From Exiguobacterium aestuarii (lineage in GTDB: Bacteria > Bacillota > Bacilli > Exiguobacteriales > Exiguobacteriaceae), in NCBI RefSeq assembly GCF_020171655.1, contig NZ_JAIVAC010000001.1, positions 930,001-994,000 on the forward strand: DNA of 64,000 nt, read 5' to 3'. This document shows positions 8,321 through 17,274 of the stretch, in pieces. How positions within the stretch are numbered: the first letter of the stretch is position 1; the number at the start of each line of letters is the position of its first letter. The position numbers and the translations under genes are program-made. The notes under the pieces are model-generated. The model was not told where the DNA came from and did not search any database. It saw only the letters and a list, made by a program, of their open reading frames with translations.

Positions 8321-10064
8321 CGTGTCCACCCCCTTCTACAATCGCCTCAAGTTGTTGACGATCGTACGTTTCACGATACCAACCCGTCTCTTGAAGCAAT
8401 GCATCATGGCGACCTCGTTGGACGATTTTGCCGTCTTCAATCACGAGAATCTCGTCTGCATGTTCGACAGCTGAGAGGCGATGCGCCACAATCACACGTG
8501 CCTGTTCAGGGTTTCCGACACGGAAGTGTTCGATGATCGACTCTTCCGTCTTCGCATCGACTGCAGATAGCGCGTCATCCAAAATCAAGACGTCCGCTTC
8601 AGTCATGAGCGCACGCGCGATGGAAATCCGTTGTTTCTGTCCACCTGACAACGTCACACCGCGTTCCCCGACAAGCGTCGCGTATCCTTCCGGTAGCCGG
8701 ATGATATCCTCATGCACTTCCGCGACTTTAGCCGCCTCGATGATTTCTTCCATGCTCGCATCGGGTCTTCCGAAAGCGATATTGTTCGCAATTGAATCGG
8801 AGAACAAGAAATGATCTTGTGGCACTACCGCAATTTTGTCCATCAATAATGATTTTTTCACTTGGCGAATATTAATGCCTCCGATTTTAATCTTTCCGTC
8901 TTTCACATCATACTCACGGGTCAACAGACGGACAATCGTCGTCTTACCCGCACCTGTCCTGCCGACAATGCCAATCGTCTTTCCGCGCTCAATCCGAAAA
9001 TGGACATCACGGAGTACGACGGTTTCGTCATAGGCGAAGTGTCGCACATCGACTTCCACTTCTGAATGTGCAAGTGTTGTCGCGGCCATTCGGTCATCTT
9101 GAATCTCCGGTTTGACGGCGAGCATTCTTTCGATTCGATCATATGATGCCCGTCCACGCTCGACAATGTTGAATAACCAACCGAACGCCAGCATCGGCCA
9201 CGTCAACAGCGCCAAATAGGCTGTGAAACTGACAATTTGTCCGATTGTCAATTCACCTTGTTCAATCAAGACGGCGCCATACCCGACCGAGAGGATATAG
9301 GACAAGCCAACAATCCCAAAGATGGTCGGATCATATAGAGCATCAATTTTGGCGACTCGTACGTTTTTTGCCATGACCTCACTCGATAAGTTCTCAAACG
9401 AGTCCACGTCTCGGTCGACTTCCCCGGTCGATTTCAAGACACGAACCCCACTGACACTCTCTTGCACTTTGTCATTCAATTCTGAAAATGCTGCTTGGGC
9501 GACGCCAAAGCGGCTATGTAACATCTTCCCGTACCGTGTCGTCAGAGCGACCATGATCGGCAGTGGGAGCAAGGCAACGAGTGTGAGCTTCCAACTGATC
9601 GTCGTGATCATCGTAATGATGACGAATGTCCCCAACGTCACGCTATCGACGAGTGTCAATATCCCCGCCCCTGCCGTCATCGATACGGCCTGCACATCAT
9701 TCGTCGCGTGGGCCATCAGGTCGCCAACACGTGACTTTTTGTAAAATCGTTGATCGAGATCGGTAAAGTGCCGATACAGTTGGCTACGTAACATTCTCCC
9801 TAGTCGAATCGAAGCGCCGAAGATGAAATAGCGCCAAAAGAAGCGGGCAACATAATTCCCAATCCCGACTGCTGCGAGACCTCCGAGTAACATCCAGAGC
9901 GTATTTGACGAGAGTGAACCACGGTTGATTTCGTCGACGATTCGACCAATAATACGCGGTGGAATCAATTCTAGCCCTGCCACGAATATGAGCAAGACGA
10001 TGCCGAGTGCATACGTCTTCCATTCGAGACGCAAAAACCAAGACAATTGTTTAAATACACGAAT
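8310..10064 (-). CDS. bmrC: ABC exporter half-transporter, BmrC/YheI-like (degenerate NBD)
   Basis: About 584 residues: six membrane segments, then Walker A GRTGAGKTT, canonical signature LSGGQKQR and Walker B VLILDDALSAVD, in which Asp replaces the catalytic Glu. This is the hallmark of the non-catalytic half of a heterodimeric exporter. Start: AAAGGGGG at 10074-10081 is well placed only for ATT at 10064; the in-frame ATG at 10103 has no ribosome site and lies only 3 bases from the -10 box, before the expected transcript start, and the longest frame begins with TTG in a terminator tail. I therefore call an unusual ATT start, which needs proof. Confidence 0.85.
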   Translation of the reverse strand: MRVFKQLSWFLRLEWKTYALGIVLLIFVAGLELIPPRIIGRIVDEINRGSLSSNTLWMLLGGLAAVGIGNYVARFFWRYFIFGASIRLGRMLRSQLYRHFTDLDQRFYKKSRVGDLMAHATNDVQAVSMTAGAGILTLVDSVTLGTFVIITMITTISWKLTLVALLPLPIMVALTTRYGKMLHSRFGVAQAAFSELNDKVQESVSGVRVLKSTGEVDRDVDSFENLSSEVMAKNVRVAKIDALYDPTIFGIVGLSYILSVGYGAVLIEQGELTIGQIVSFTAYLALLTWPMLAFGWLFNIVERGRASYDRIERMLAVKPEIQDDRMAATTLAHSEVEVDVRHFAYDETVVLRDVHFRIERGKTIGIVGRTGAGKTTIVRLLTREYDVKDGKIKIGGINIRQVKKSLLMDKIAVVPQDHFLFSDSIANNIAFGRPDASMEEIIEAAKVAEVHEDIIRLPEGYATLVGERGVTLSGGQKQRISIARALMTEADVLILDDALSAVDAKTEESIIEHFRVGNPEQARVIVAHRLSAVEHADEILVIEDGKIVQRGRHDALLQETGWYRETYDRQQLEAIVEGGGHDEA

Positions 10065-10105
10065 ATGAAACGCCCCCTTTGTCTTTATATGAAGATTATT
10101 CATTA

Positions 10106-10134
10106 ATCGTAGCGAAAGTTTGTTCGATTGTCTA
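10106..10134 (-). promoter_or_regulatory. Promoter of the bmrC-bmrD operon
   Basis: Minus strand TAGACA and TACGAT separated by 17 bases, placed just after the yneF terminator. Transcription would start near 10099. Confidence 0.55.
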
Positions 10135-10149
10135 ACAAAAAGAGGAAAC

Positions 10150-10179
10150 AAAAAAAAGCACTTCGGATACCGAAGTGCT
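10150..10179 (-). terminator. Intrinsic terminator of yneF
   Basis: Ten-base stem AGCACTTCGG / CCGAAGTGCT with a 3-base loop, then a long T run on the minus strand. Confidence 0.92.
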
Positions 10180-10190
10180 CTCGTGATTGA

Positions 10191-10424
10191 TTATGATTTC
10201 TTTTCGTTTTTCATCTGCACGTTCATGGCGCGCATCACTTGGTTAACTTTCTTCTGTGATGGCTTTTGACCCATTTGCATCATCAACGTACGAATCATAT
10301 CTTCATTGATTGGCGGGTTCTGTTCAAGGTAGTTCATCATGTATTTACGCGCGATAAAGAATCCAATCGCGATACCCCCGATGAGTGCTGCCACGACAAG
10401 AAGAATCCAGAATAATGTACTCAA
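10191..10424 (-). CDS. yneF: YneF family protein (UPF0154), membrane-anchored
   Basis: 77 residues with one N-terminal membrane segment (about 5-25, [23 protein letters not shown]) and the conserved [32 protein letters not shown]-type tail. Family function is unknown; it is highly conserved in Bacillales, usually near tkt as here. The start is TTG at 10424, well supported by a perfect AGGAGG 7 bases upstream. It has its own terminators on both sides. Confidence 0.9.
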
Positions 10425-10499
10425 GGCTTTACCTCCTCTACCATATGAAACATCGTTTTTTACTATACACTAAATTGACCAACTTCGCTAGTCGTCCAG

Positions 10500-10532
10500 A
10501 AAAAAAGTGACGACCAAACAAATGGTCGTCAC
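10500..10532 (-). terminator. Intrinsic terminator of tkt
   Basis: Ten-base stem GTGACGACCA / TGGTCGTCAC with a T7 tail on the minus strand. Confidence 0.92.
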
Positions 10533-10549
10533 GAGATTTTCGAATTCGA

Positions 10550-12532
10550 TTAAAGTGATTTTACTGCATTGACGACGTTGTCGACTGACATGCCGTATTC
10601 TTTCATAAGGAGATCCCCAGGTGCAGATGCTCCGAACTTGTCGATTCCGAGTACTTTTCCACCGAATCCTACGTATTTATACCATCCAAGTGTCGCACCT
10701 GCTTCAAGTGATACACGCTTCGTGATTGAAGATGGAAGGACAGACTCTTTATACTCAGCAGATTGCGCTTCAAAGAGTTCCCATGATGGCATCGATACGA
10801 CTGCCGCATTCACGCCTTCAGCCGCAAGTTGCTCACGCGCTTCAACGAGAACGTGTACTTCAGAACCCGTACCGAGCAAGAGGACATCTGCATCTTTCGA
10901 TTCACCTGCAACGACGTATGCTCCTTTTGCTGCCGTTTCAACCGATGTGCCTTCGAGCTCTGGTAACGCTTGACGTGTCAAGACGAGAAGTGAAGGTGTC
11001 GTTTTCGATGTTACCGCTTGTTTCCAAGCAGCGATTGTTTCTTTCCCGTCTGCCGGACGAAGAACAGAGAGGTTCGGCATCGCGCGGAAACTCATTAAAT
11101 GTTCAACTGGCTCGTGTGTTGGGCCATCTTCACCAACTGCAATTGAGTCGTGCGTCAAGATGAACGTTGACGGAAGTCCCATGAGTGCAGCAAGACGAAC
11201 TGCCGGGCGAAGGTAATCCGAGAAGACGAAGAATGTCGCACCGTAAGGAAGGACGCCGCCGTGAAGTGCCATTCCGTTTACAGCTGCCGCCATTGCGAAC
11301 TCACGAACACCAAACCAGATGTTACGTCCAGCTGGATCTTCATCGAAGTCCACTGCACCTTTAATCATCGAGTTGTTTGACCCGGCAAGGTCAGCAGATC
11401 CACCGAAGAGTGTCGGGACTGCTTTCGCGATTGCGTTTAAAACTTCACCGCTCGTTTGACGTGTTGCTTTTTTCGAACCGATTTCGAATGTTGGCAACTC
11501 GCTGTCCCAACCTTCAGGAAGTTCGTTGTTCATCGCACGCACGAACTGCGCACCGAGTTCTGGATGTGCCGCTTTGTACGCTTCTACGAGTTCGTTCCAG
11601 TCTGACTCATATTTTGCGCCAGGCTCGACAACTTTCTCGTTGAATAAGTCATATACTTCGTTTGGTACGTAGAATGACTCGCCTTCCCATTTATAGAACT
11701 GTTTCGTCAATTCGATTTCAGCATCTCCAAGTGGAGCACCGTGTGATGCCGATTTACCTGATTTGTTCGGTGAACCGAATCCGATGACCGTTTTCACTTC
11801 GATCAATGTAGGTTTTGACGTTTCAGCTTTCGCTGCATCGATTGCTTTTGCGATCGAATCGATATCTGTTCCGTCTTCGACACGAATGACTTGCCATCCG
11901 TACGCGTTGAAACGGTCTTCTACGCTTTCAGAGAACGATTTGTGAAGATCGCCATCGAGTGAGATATCGTTTGAATCGTAAAGAACGACGAGTTTGCCGA
12001 GCTTCAAGTGACCAGCGAGTGATGCCGCTTCTGCCGATACACCTTCCATCAAGTCTCCGTCTCCGCAAATCCCGAACGTGTAGTGGTCAACGACGTTGAA
12101 CTCGTCGCGGTTGTAAGTCGCTTCTAAGTGCTTCTCTGCCATGGCCATCCCGACAGCCATTGCAATCCCTTGTCCAAGTGGGCCCGTCGTCGCATCGACA
12201 CCAGCCGTATGACGGTATTCTGGGTGACCAGGAGTCTTCGAGTCCATTTGACGGAATGATTTAAGGTCGTCCATCGACAAATCATATCCAGACAAGTGAA
12301 GGAGCGAATACAAGAGCATCGATCCATGACCTGCCGAAAGAACGAAACGGTCACGGTTGAACCAGTTTGGATTTTTCGGGTTGTGACGCATTTTGTCTGT
12401 CCAAAGTGTAAACGCCATAGGTGCAGCACCCATCGGCATCCCTGGGTGACCAGAGTTCGCTTTTTGGACCGCATCAATTGAAAGCGTCCGAATCGAGTTA
12501 ATCGCTAATAATTCTTTAGTAGTTGTTTCCAC
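10550..12532 (-). CDS. tkt: Transketolase
   Basis: About 660 residues. Thiamine-diphosphate enzyme of the non-oxidative pentose phosphate pathway that moves two-carbon units between sugar phosphates. Visible marks: N-terminal [19 protein letters not shown], the ThDP motif [33 protein letters not shown], and the pyrimidine domain with the transketolase signature. Length is normal. The longest frame begins with ATG at 12541, but AGAGAGG is directly adjacent to it; GTG at 12532 has the right 9-base spacing, so I use that. Stand-alone unit; a partial cre-like sequence upstream is too weak to call. Confidence 0.95.
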   Translation of the reverse strand: METTTKELLAINSIRTLSIDAVQKANSGHPGMPMGAAPMAFTLWTDKMRHNPKNPNWFNRDRFVLSAGHGSMLLYSLLHLSGYDLSMDDLKSFRQMDSKTPGHPEYRHTAGVDATTGPLGQGIAMAVGMAMAEKHLEATYNRDEFNVVDHYTFGICGDGDLMEGVSAEAASLAGHLKLGKLVVLYDSNDISLDGDLHKSFSESVEDRFNAYGWQVIRVEDGTDIDSIAKAIDAAKAETSKPTLIEVKTVIGFGSPNKSGKSASHGAPLGDAEIELTKQFYKWEGESFYVPNEVYDLFNEKVVEPGAKYESDWNELVEAYKAAHPELGAQFVRAMNNELPEGWDSELPTFEIGSKKATRQTSGEVLNAIAKAVPTLFGGSADLAGSNNSMIKGAVDFDEDPAGRNIWFGVREFAMAAAVNGMALHGGVLPYGATFFVFSDYLRPAVRLAALMGLPSTFILTHDSIAVGEDGPTHEPVEHLMSFRAMPNLSVLRPADGKETIAAWKQAVTSKTTPSLLVLTRQALPELEGTSVETAAKGAYVVAGESKDADVLLLGTGSEVHVLVEAREQLAAEGVNAAVVSMPSWELFEAQSAEYKESVLPSSITKRVSLEAGATLGWYKYVGFGGKVLGIDKFGASAPGDLLMKEYGMSVDNVVNAVKSL

Positions 12533-12699
12533 TAATTTCATCCTCTCTGTGTTAAGAAGGTTTTCTACCCGTCATATTTTATCACACTCATTCGTGTGTC
12601 ACAACTAATTAATTAGTATAACACATTAAGTGAAATCGTTTCCTTCAATTGCCTTAAAAAAACTGCAATCCGTTCGTCTGATATCCGTTCGTGTATAAC

Positions 12700-12734
12700 A
12701 AAAATGCACATCCTATACGAAATAGGATGTGCAT
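12700..12734 (-). terminator. Intrinsic terminator of ynzC
   Basis: Thirteen-base stem ATGCACATCCTAT / ATAGGATGTGCAT with T5 on the minus strand. Confidence 0.9.
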
Positions 12735-12740
12735 TCAGCA

Positions 12741-12974
12741 TCACTCGCCACGATAGCGTTTTTGATCTTCTTTCAACTTCTCTGGTGTGACGTCGTTTCC
12801 TTCTGGATCGACGACCTTCATCCCCATCATTTGCGATTTGAACGATTGACGGAACGCCTTCAAATATTCTTGGCGTAAATCTTGTTGTTCGTTCATCTCA
12901 TCTTGAGACAGTCCTTCTGTCTTCGCTTTGTTGGCGAGGAAATTGATTCGCTCCAATTGTCCTGGTGCTAACAT
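12741..12974 (-). CDS. ynzC: DUF896 family protein (YnzC-like)
   Basis: 77 residues, highly charged and helical, with the family core LERINFLANKAKTEGLSQDEMNEQQDLRQEYLKAFR-type repeat helices and a DPEGNDVTPEKLKE tail. No catalytic residues are evident; function unknown, though the B. subtilis homologue belongs to the LexA-controlled yneA-yneB-ynzC operon. Here it lies 60 bases after yneB, consistent with the same SOS operon. ATG is preceded by AGAGAGGGGG. Confidence 0.88.
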   Translation of the reverse strand: MLAPGQLERINFLANKAKTEGLSQDEMNEQQDLRQEYLKAFRQSFKSQMMGMKVVDPEGNDVTPEKLKEDQKRYRGE

Positions 12975-13034
12975 CTGACTCGCCCCCTCTCTAGTGAATT
13001 TGTTCTTATACTTTACAAAATCAGAGAGGAAGAA

Positions 13035-13709
<675 letters not shown>

Positions 13710-13750
13710 TTACGATACACAGTTCGAGAACGGTTCGCAATGATCAACAA

Positions 13751-13990
13751 TCACTCAGCGGCATACCATTTTGTTTTTCGTTCATTATGCTCTTCTCGCT
13801 CTTCCATAATTTGTGCTTCGAGTGATTCCGCTTGGACATAAGCGACTTCTTCTTCAATCGTACGTTTCTCCGTAGTGACGACTGGTTCGACTACTGCCGG
13901 TTCCCCTCGCATCTCCCCTGCCAAATAAAAAGCGAACATCCCGACCAAGAGCATCCCGACTAAAATGATTCCGTTAAGTGTGTCTTTCAT
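13751..13990 (-). CDS. YneA-like SOS membrane protein lacking the LysM domain
   Basis: 79 residues: one membrane segment (about 7-27, GIILVGMLLVGMFAFYLAG) then a short acidic, helical tail (EKRTIEEEVAYVQAESLEAQIMEERE). Position is that of yneA, the SOS cell-division suppressor, divergent from lexA and upstream of yneB. Classic YneA has a C-terminal LysM wall-binding domain; none is present here. ATG at 13990 follows AGGAGG at 10 bases; the longer frame to 14059 runs over a LexA box and is rejected. A role in stopping division during DNA damage is inference from context. Confidence 0.7.
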   Translation of the reverse strand: MKDTLNGIILVGMLLVGMFAFYLAGEMRGEPAVVEPVVTTEKRTIEEEVAYVQAESLEAQIMEEREEHNERKTKWYAAE

Positions 13991-14011
13991 GATTACATTG
14001 CCTCCTGTATA

Positions 14012-14025
14012 AGAATATATGTTCG
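14012..14025. promoter_or_regulatory. LexA (DinR) box, yneA side, degenerate
   Basis: AGAATATATGTTCG against CGAAC-N4-GTTCG: the right half is perfect, the left half has two mismatches. It sits just upstream of the yneA-like Shine-Dalgarno. Confidence 0.45.
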
Positions 14026-14027
14026 TT

Positions 14028-14041
14028 AGAACGTTTGTTCG
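14028..14041. promoter_or_regulatory. LexA (DinR) box, yneA side
   Basis: AGAACGTTTGTTCG differs from CGAAC-N4-GTTCG at one position. Confidence 0.75.
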
Positions 14042-14065
14042 TTTATCTGTTCTCATCATAAAACA

Positions 14066-14079
14066 AGAACCCGTGTTCG
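14066..14079. promoter_or_regulatory. LexA (DinR) box, centre of the divergon
   Basis: AGAACCCGTGTTCG differs from CGAAC-N4-GTTCG at one position. Confidence 0.75.
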
Positions 14080-14094
14080 GTCAACACAAAAAAA

Positions 14095-14108
14095 CGAACG
14101 AATGTTTG
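14095..14108. promoter_or_regulatory. LexA (DinR) box, lexA side
   Basis: CGAACGAATGTTTG differs from CGAAC-N4-GTTCG at one position and overlaps the lexA -35 box, as expected for autorepression. Confidence 0.75.
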
Positions 14109-14135
14109 TACGCTCATGTGTTCTTGTGTTACACT
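14106..14135 (+). promoter_or_regulatory. lexA promoter
   Basis: TTGTAC and TACACT with an 18-base spacer, about 60 bases upstream of the lexA start. The -35 region overlaps a LexA box. Confidence 0.6.
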
Positions 14136-14193
14136 AGACACATAAAGAATAGGATGCGTTTGCAGGTTATTCGATTACATCGAGGTGAACATA

Positions 14194-14814
14194 ATGAAAA
14201 AAATGTCAGCGCGACAACAACAGATTCTTGATTTCATCAAAGACGAAGTTCGGGCAAAGGGATATCCGCCTTCTGTTCGTGAAATTGGAGAAGCCGTCGG
14301 CCTTGCTTCTAGTTCGACCGTACACGGTCACCTAGATCGTTTGGAAAAACGCGGGTTGATCCGTCGAGACAAGACGAAACCTCGCGCGATTGAAATTTTG
14401 ACTGAAGATATGCCGGCAATGGAAGAGCAGGAGTCCGTCATGTACGTACCGGTCATCGGGAAAGTTACCGCCGGGACACCGATTACCGCCATCGAGAACG
14501 TGGAAGAACACTTCCCGCTCCCGGCACATATCGTCGGTTCAGATAATGTATATATGTTGTCCGTTTCCGGAGATTCTATGATCAACGCCGGAATTTTGGA
14601 CGGGGACCGCGTGCTCGTTCGTCAGCAAAGCACCGCCGACAATGGAGAGATTGTCGTCGCCATGACCGATGAGGGCGAGGCGACTGTGAAACGGATTTAT
14701 AAAGAAGCTTCAAAAGTCCGTCTTCAACCGGAAAACGATGAGTTGGAAGCGATGTATTTTGACAACGTCTCGATTTTAGGGAAGGTCATCGGTGTATACC
14801 GGACGATTCATTAA
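14194..14814 (+). CDS. lexA: LexA, SOS repressor and autoprotease
   Basis: 206 residues. N-terminal winged helix ([31 protein letters not shown]) binds CGAAC-N4-GTTCG boxes. The C-terminal peptidase has the Ala93-Gly94 cleavage site in VTAGTP, catalytic Ser128 (SGDSM) and Lys166 (ATVKR). RecA filaments trigger self-cleavage and derepression. ATG at 14194 is preceded by GAGGTGA. Its stop codon overlaps the next start (TAATG). The gene is autoregulated through the four boxes in the intergenic region and divergent from the yneA-yneB-ynzC operon; recA at 35185 is in the same window. Confidence 0.97.
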   Translation: MKKMSARQQQILDFIKDEVRAKGYPPSVREIGEAVGLASSSTVHGHLDRLEKRGLIRRDKTKPRAIEILTEDMPAMEEQESVMYVPVIGKVTAGTPITAIENVEEHFPLPAHIVGSDNVYMLSVSGDSMINAGILDGDRVLVRQQSTADNGEIVVAMTDEGEATVKRIYKEASKVRLQPENDELEAMYFDNVSILGKVIGVYRTIH

Positions 14815-15254
14815 TGGCTAGTGGCAAGACCCATACCCGAACGAATCTCGTGGCAACCGGCGCACTTGCGGTTGCCACGCCTTTTATTGAAATCGATATT
14901 CCGTTCGCATTGATCATCGGTGCGATTATCGGTACACTCTGGCTCTCCCCGGACCTTGACTTAAAATCAGATGCCTATTACCGATGGGGCCCACTTAAAT
15001 TTATATGGCTCCCATATGTGAAGCTCATGCCGCACCGTTCGCTCTTTTCGCATTTACCTGTTTTGAGTGATCTGATTCGGATTGCGTACATCGGCTTCCC
15101 ACTCATTCTGCTTTTGCCTTTCACAGCATATGAAACAGAAATCCGGTCGTGGGTGGACGTACACGGCATGTCGTTCTTTTTAGGTCTTGTATTTGCAACG
15201 ACACTGCACACGACGCTCGACTATACATCGACATTTTTCAAGAAAGCATTCTGA
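14814..15254 (+). CDS. DUF2227-like membrane protein, putative metal-binding hydrolase
   Basis: 146 residues with three to four hydrophobic segments. Conserved polar clusters lie at membrane edges: SGKTHTRTN near the N-terminus, WLSPDLDLKSDAYYRWGPLKFIWLPY, MPHRSLFSHLP and a C-terminal TTLHTTLDYTSTF. These His/Asp groups resemble YdjM/DUF2227-type membrane metalloproteins, whose function is not established. The start overlaps the lexA stop by one base, so it is co-transcribed and probably coupled with lexA; an SOS link is inferred. Ends at a strong terminator. Confidence 0.75.
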   Translation: MASGKTHTRTNLVATGALAVATPFIEIDIPFALIIGAIIGTLWLSPDLDLKSDAYYRWGPLKFIWLPYVKLMPHRSLFSHLPVLSDLIRIAYIGFPLILLLPFTAYETEIRSWVDVHGMSFFLGLVFATTLHTTLDYTSTFFKKAF

Positions 15255-15262
15255 ATAATTTA

Positions 15263-15305
15263 AAGGACCACCTACCGATTTTTTTCGCAGAGGTGGTCCT
15301 TTTTA
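15263..15305 (+). terminator. Intrinsic terminator of the lexA operon
   Basis: Twelve-base stem AAAGGACCACCT / AGGTGGTCCTTT with a T5 tail. Confidence 0.92.
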
Positions 15306-15324
15306 CTTGAATGCCATAGTAAGC

Positions 15325-15375
15325 GAAAGAGCACGGAATGATCTTCAGCTGAAGGTCATTCCGTGCTCTTTTTTT
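15325..15375 (-). terminator. Intrinsic terminator of glnA
   Basis: Long near-perfect hairpin (AAAGAGCACGGAATGA paired with its complement, plus CTTCAGCTGAAG in the centre) directly after glnA, with T/A tracts on both sides. Confidence 0.93.
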
Positions 15376-15389
15376 GCATATCTCTTCTA

Positions 15390-16730
15390 TTAGTAGAGCG
15401 TCATGTACTGATCGCGTTCCCACTCTGTTACTTGCATACGGAACATATCCCACTCGATTTCTTTCAATTCGAGGAAGTGTTCGCCGATGTGCTCACCGAG
15501 TGATTCCATCACGACTTTGTCCGCACGAAGGACTTCAAGTGCATCGAAGAGTGTTGCCGGGAGATCGTCGATTCCGTTTGCTACACGCTCTGGCTTGTCC
15601 ATCACATAGATGTTGCTGTCGATTGGTTTTGGTGCATTCAAATCTTTTTCGATTCCGTCAAGACCTGAAGCCAAGAGAGCAGCAAGTGCGAGGTACGGGT
15701 TCGCTGCTGGGTCAACCGAACGTACTTCGATACGAGTCGAGAGACCACGTGCTGCTGGTACACGTACGAGTGGTGAACGGTTGCGTGCGCTCCATGCGAC
15801 GTAGCAAGGTGCTTCGTAACCAGGTACGAGACGCTTGTAAGAGTTCACAGTCGGGTTACATACTGCTGTAAACGCACGAGCGTGCTCCAAGATACCAGCT
15901 GTGAACGCGCGAGCTGTGTCTGAAAGTTCCATGTCGCCATTCGGATCGTAGAAGACGTTTGTGTCGCCTTTGAAGAGAGACATGTTTGCGTGCATCCCTG
16001 AACCGTTTACTCCAAAGAGTGGTTTTGGCATAAATGTCGCGTGAAGACCATACTTCGCAGCGATCGTCTTAACAACAAGCTTGAACGTTTGGATGTTATC
16101 TGCCGTTGTGACAGCATCTGCGTATTTGAAGTCGATTTCGTGTTGTCCTGGTGCAACTTCGTGGTGTGATGCTTCGATTTCAAAGCCCATGTTTTCAAGT
16201 TCGATGACGATTTCTTTACGGCAGTTCTCACCGAGGTCAACTGGCGCCAAGTCGAAGTATCCACCTTGGTCGTTGAGTTCGAGTGTCGGACGACCTGATG
16301 CGTCTTTCTTGAACAAGAAGAATTCTGGCTCTGGTCCAACGTTGAACGCTGAGAAGCCAAGTTTTTGCATTTTCTCAAGGTTACGCTTGAGTGTACCGCG
16401 CGGGTCACCACTGAATGGTGTACCGTCTGGGTTATAAATATCACAAATTAAGCGAGCGACTTTTCCGCTGCCATCTGTCCACGGGAAGACAACCCATGTG
16501 TTGAGGTCTGGATATAAGTACATGTCTGATTCCTCGATGCGGACGAATCCTTCGATTGACGATCCGTCAAACATCATCTTGTTATCAAGTGCTTTGTCCA
16601 ATTGGCTGATCGGTACCTCGACGTTTTTGATTGTTCCGAGGATATCCGTGAATTGAAGACGAATAAAGCGTACGTCTTCCTCTTGTGCGATGCGTTTAAT
16701 GTCTTCTTTTGTGAACGTTTTTCTGGCCAT
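15390..16730 (-). CDS. glnA: Glutamine synthetase type I
   Basis: 446 residues, GSI-alpha size (no adenylylation-site insertion). Visible: [19 protein letters not shown], the ATP-binding [12 protein letters not shown] and the [27 protein letters not shown] region. It makes glutamine from glutamate and ammonium, and in Bacillales its feedback-inhibited form also controls GlnR and TnrA. Strong ribosome site GAGAGGGG. It follows glnR by 47 bases in the standard glnRA operon; the only obvious promoter is upstream of glnR, with a GlnR/TnrA box. Confidence 0.97.
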   Translation of the reverse strand: MARKTFTKEDIKRIAQEEDVRFIRLQFTDILGTIKNVEVPISQLDKALDNKMMFDGSSIEGFVRIEESDMYLYPDLNTWVVFPWTDGSGKVARLICDIYNPDGTPFSGDPRGTLKRNLEKMQKLGFSAFNVGPEPEFFLFKKDASGRPTLELNDQGGYFDLAPVDLGENCRKEIVIELENMGFEIEASHHEVAPGQHEIDFKYADAVTTADNIQTFKLVVKTIAAKYGLHATFMPKPLFGVNGSGMHANMSLFKGDTNVFYDPNGDMELSDTARAFTAGILEHARAFTAVCNPTVNSYKRLVPGYEAPCYVAWSARNRSPLVRVPAARGLSTRIEVRSVDPAANPYLALAALLASGLDGIEKDLNAPKPIDSNIYVMDKPERVANGIDDLPATLFDALEVLRADKVVMESLGEHIGEHFLELKEIEWDMFRMQVTEWERDQYMTLY

Positions 16731-16777
16731 GGTAAAATGTCCCCTCTCACATTGTGTAATGGTTGATGTGTGCGGCG

Positions 16778-17182
16778 TTATCGATAAAAACGTGAAAGCT
16801 CGCCTTGAATGAGCGACGTCTTATTGAAACGACCGGCTTCTTGAAGCTGTGTTTTCAACAAATGATGTAACTCTTTTTCCGAAACCTTTGGTGCTTCATT
16901 GACCGGTGCGGCCGGAGCAGACGTTTCCGCTTCTTTTTCACCTTCTTGCTCTAACATGTGGCGAATTGCCGCCAAATTAAAGCCTTGGTCAATGTAATCC
17001 TTGATTGCGAGTAGACGTTCGACATCATTAAAGGAATAAAGCCGTCGTTTCGATTCCGTCCGACTAGGCGAAATCAGACCCTGTTCTTCATAATACCGAA
17101 TCTGTCTACCAGTCAGTTGCGTCAGATCTTGGACGATTCCAATCGGAAACAACGGGTTGGAGCGACGAAATTGATCAGCCAT
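16778..17182 (-). CDS. glnR: GlnR, MerR-family nitrogen regulator
   Basis: 134 residues. MerR-type helix-turn-helix ([26 protein letters not shown], then [32 protein letters not shown]) and a flexible tail ending [11 protein letters not shown], the C-terminal segment that senses feedback-inhibited glutamine synthetase. It represses glnRA under nitrogen excess. ATG with AGGAGGGG 5 bases upstream. A perfect GlnR/TnrA box lies next to its promoter, indicating autoregulation. Confidence 0.95.
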   Translation of the reverse strand: MADQFRRSNPLFPIGIVQDLTQLTGRQIRYYEEQGLISPSRTESKRRLYSFNDVERLLAIKDYIDQGFNLAAIRHMLEQEGEKEAETSAPAAPVNEAPKVSEKELHHLLKTQLQEAGRFNKTSLIQGELSRFYR

Positions 17183-17213
17183 CCTTACCCCTCCTTTTCT
17201 GTCTCACAATGTG

Positions 17214-17242
17214 AGAATAATACATGACAACAATCCTGTCAA
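17214..17242 (-). promoter_or_regulatory. glnRA promoter
   Basis: Minus strand TTGACA (perfect) and TATTCT with 17 bases between, 32 bases before the glnR start. The -10 overlaps the palindrome TCTCACAATGTGAGA (17202-17216). Confidence 0.8.
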
Positions 17243-17246
17243 TAGA

Positions 17247-17263
17247 TGTTAAGAAAGTTAACA
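17247..17263. promoter_or_regulatory. GlnR/TnrA box
   Basis: TGTTAAGAAAGTTAACA matches TGTNA-N7-TNACA at all defined positions and sits 5 bases upstream of the -35 box of the glnRA promoter. Confidence 0.88.
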
Positions 17264-17274
17264 TGACAGAACGG

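Noticed and set aside
12631-12644. cre-like sequence TGAAATCGTTTCCT upstream of tkt
   Set aside because: Two mismatches to the defined cre positions in the better orientation, and no clear promoter geometry.
14109-14126. Fifth LexA box (CGCTCATGTGTTCT) in the lexA promoter
   Set aside because: Left half has two mismatches and right half one; weaker than the four listed boxes.
16007-16444. 145-codon antisense frame within glnA
   Set aside because: Overlaps a certain glnA gene; composition reflects the opposite strand.
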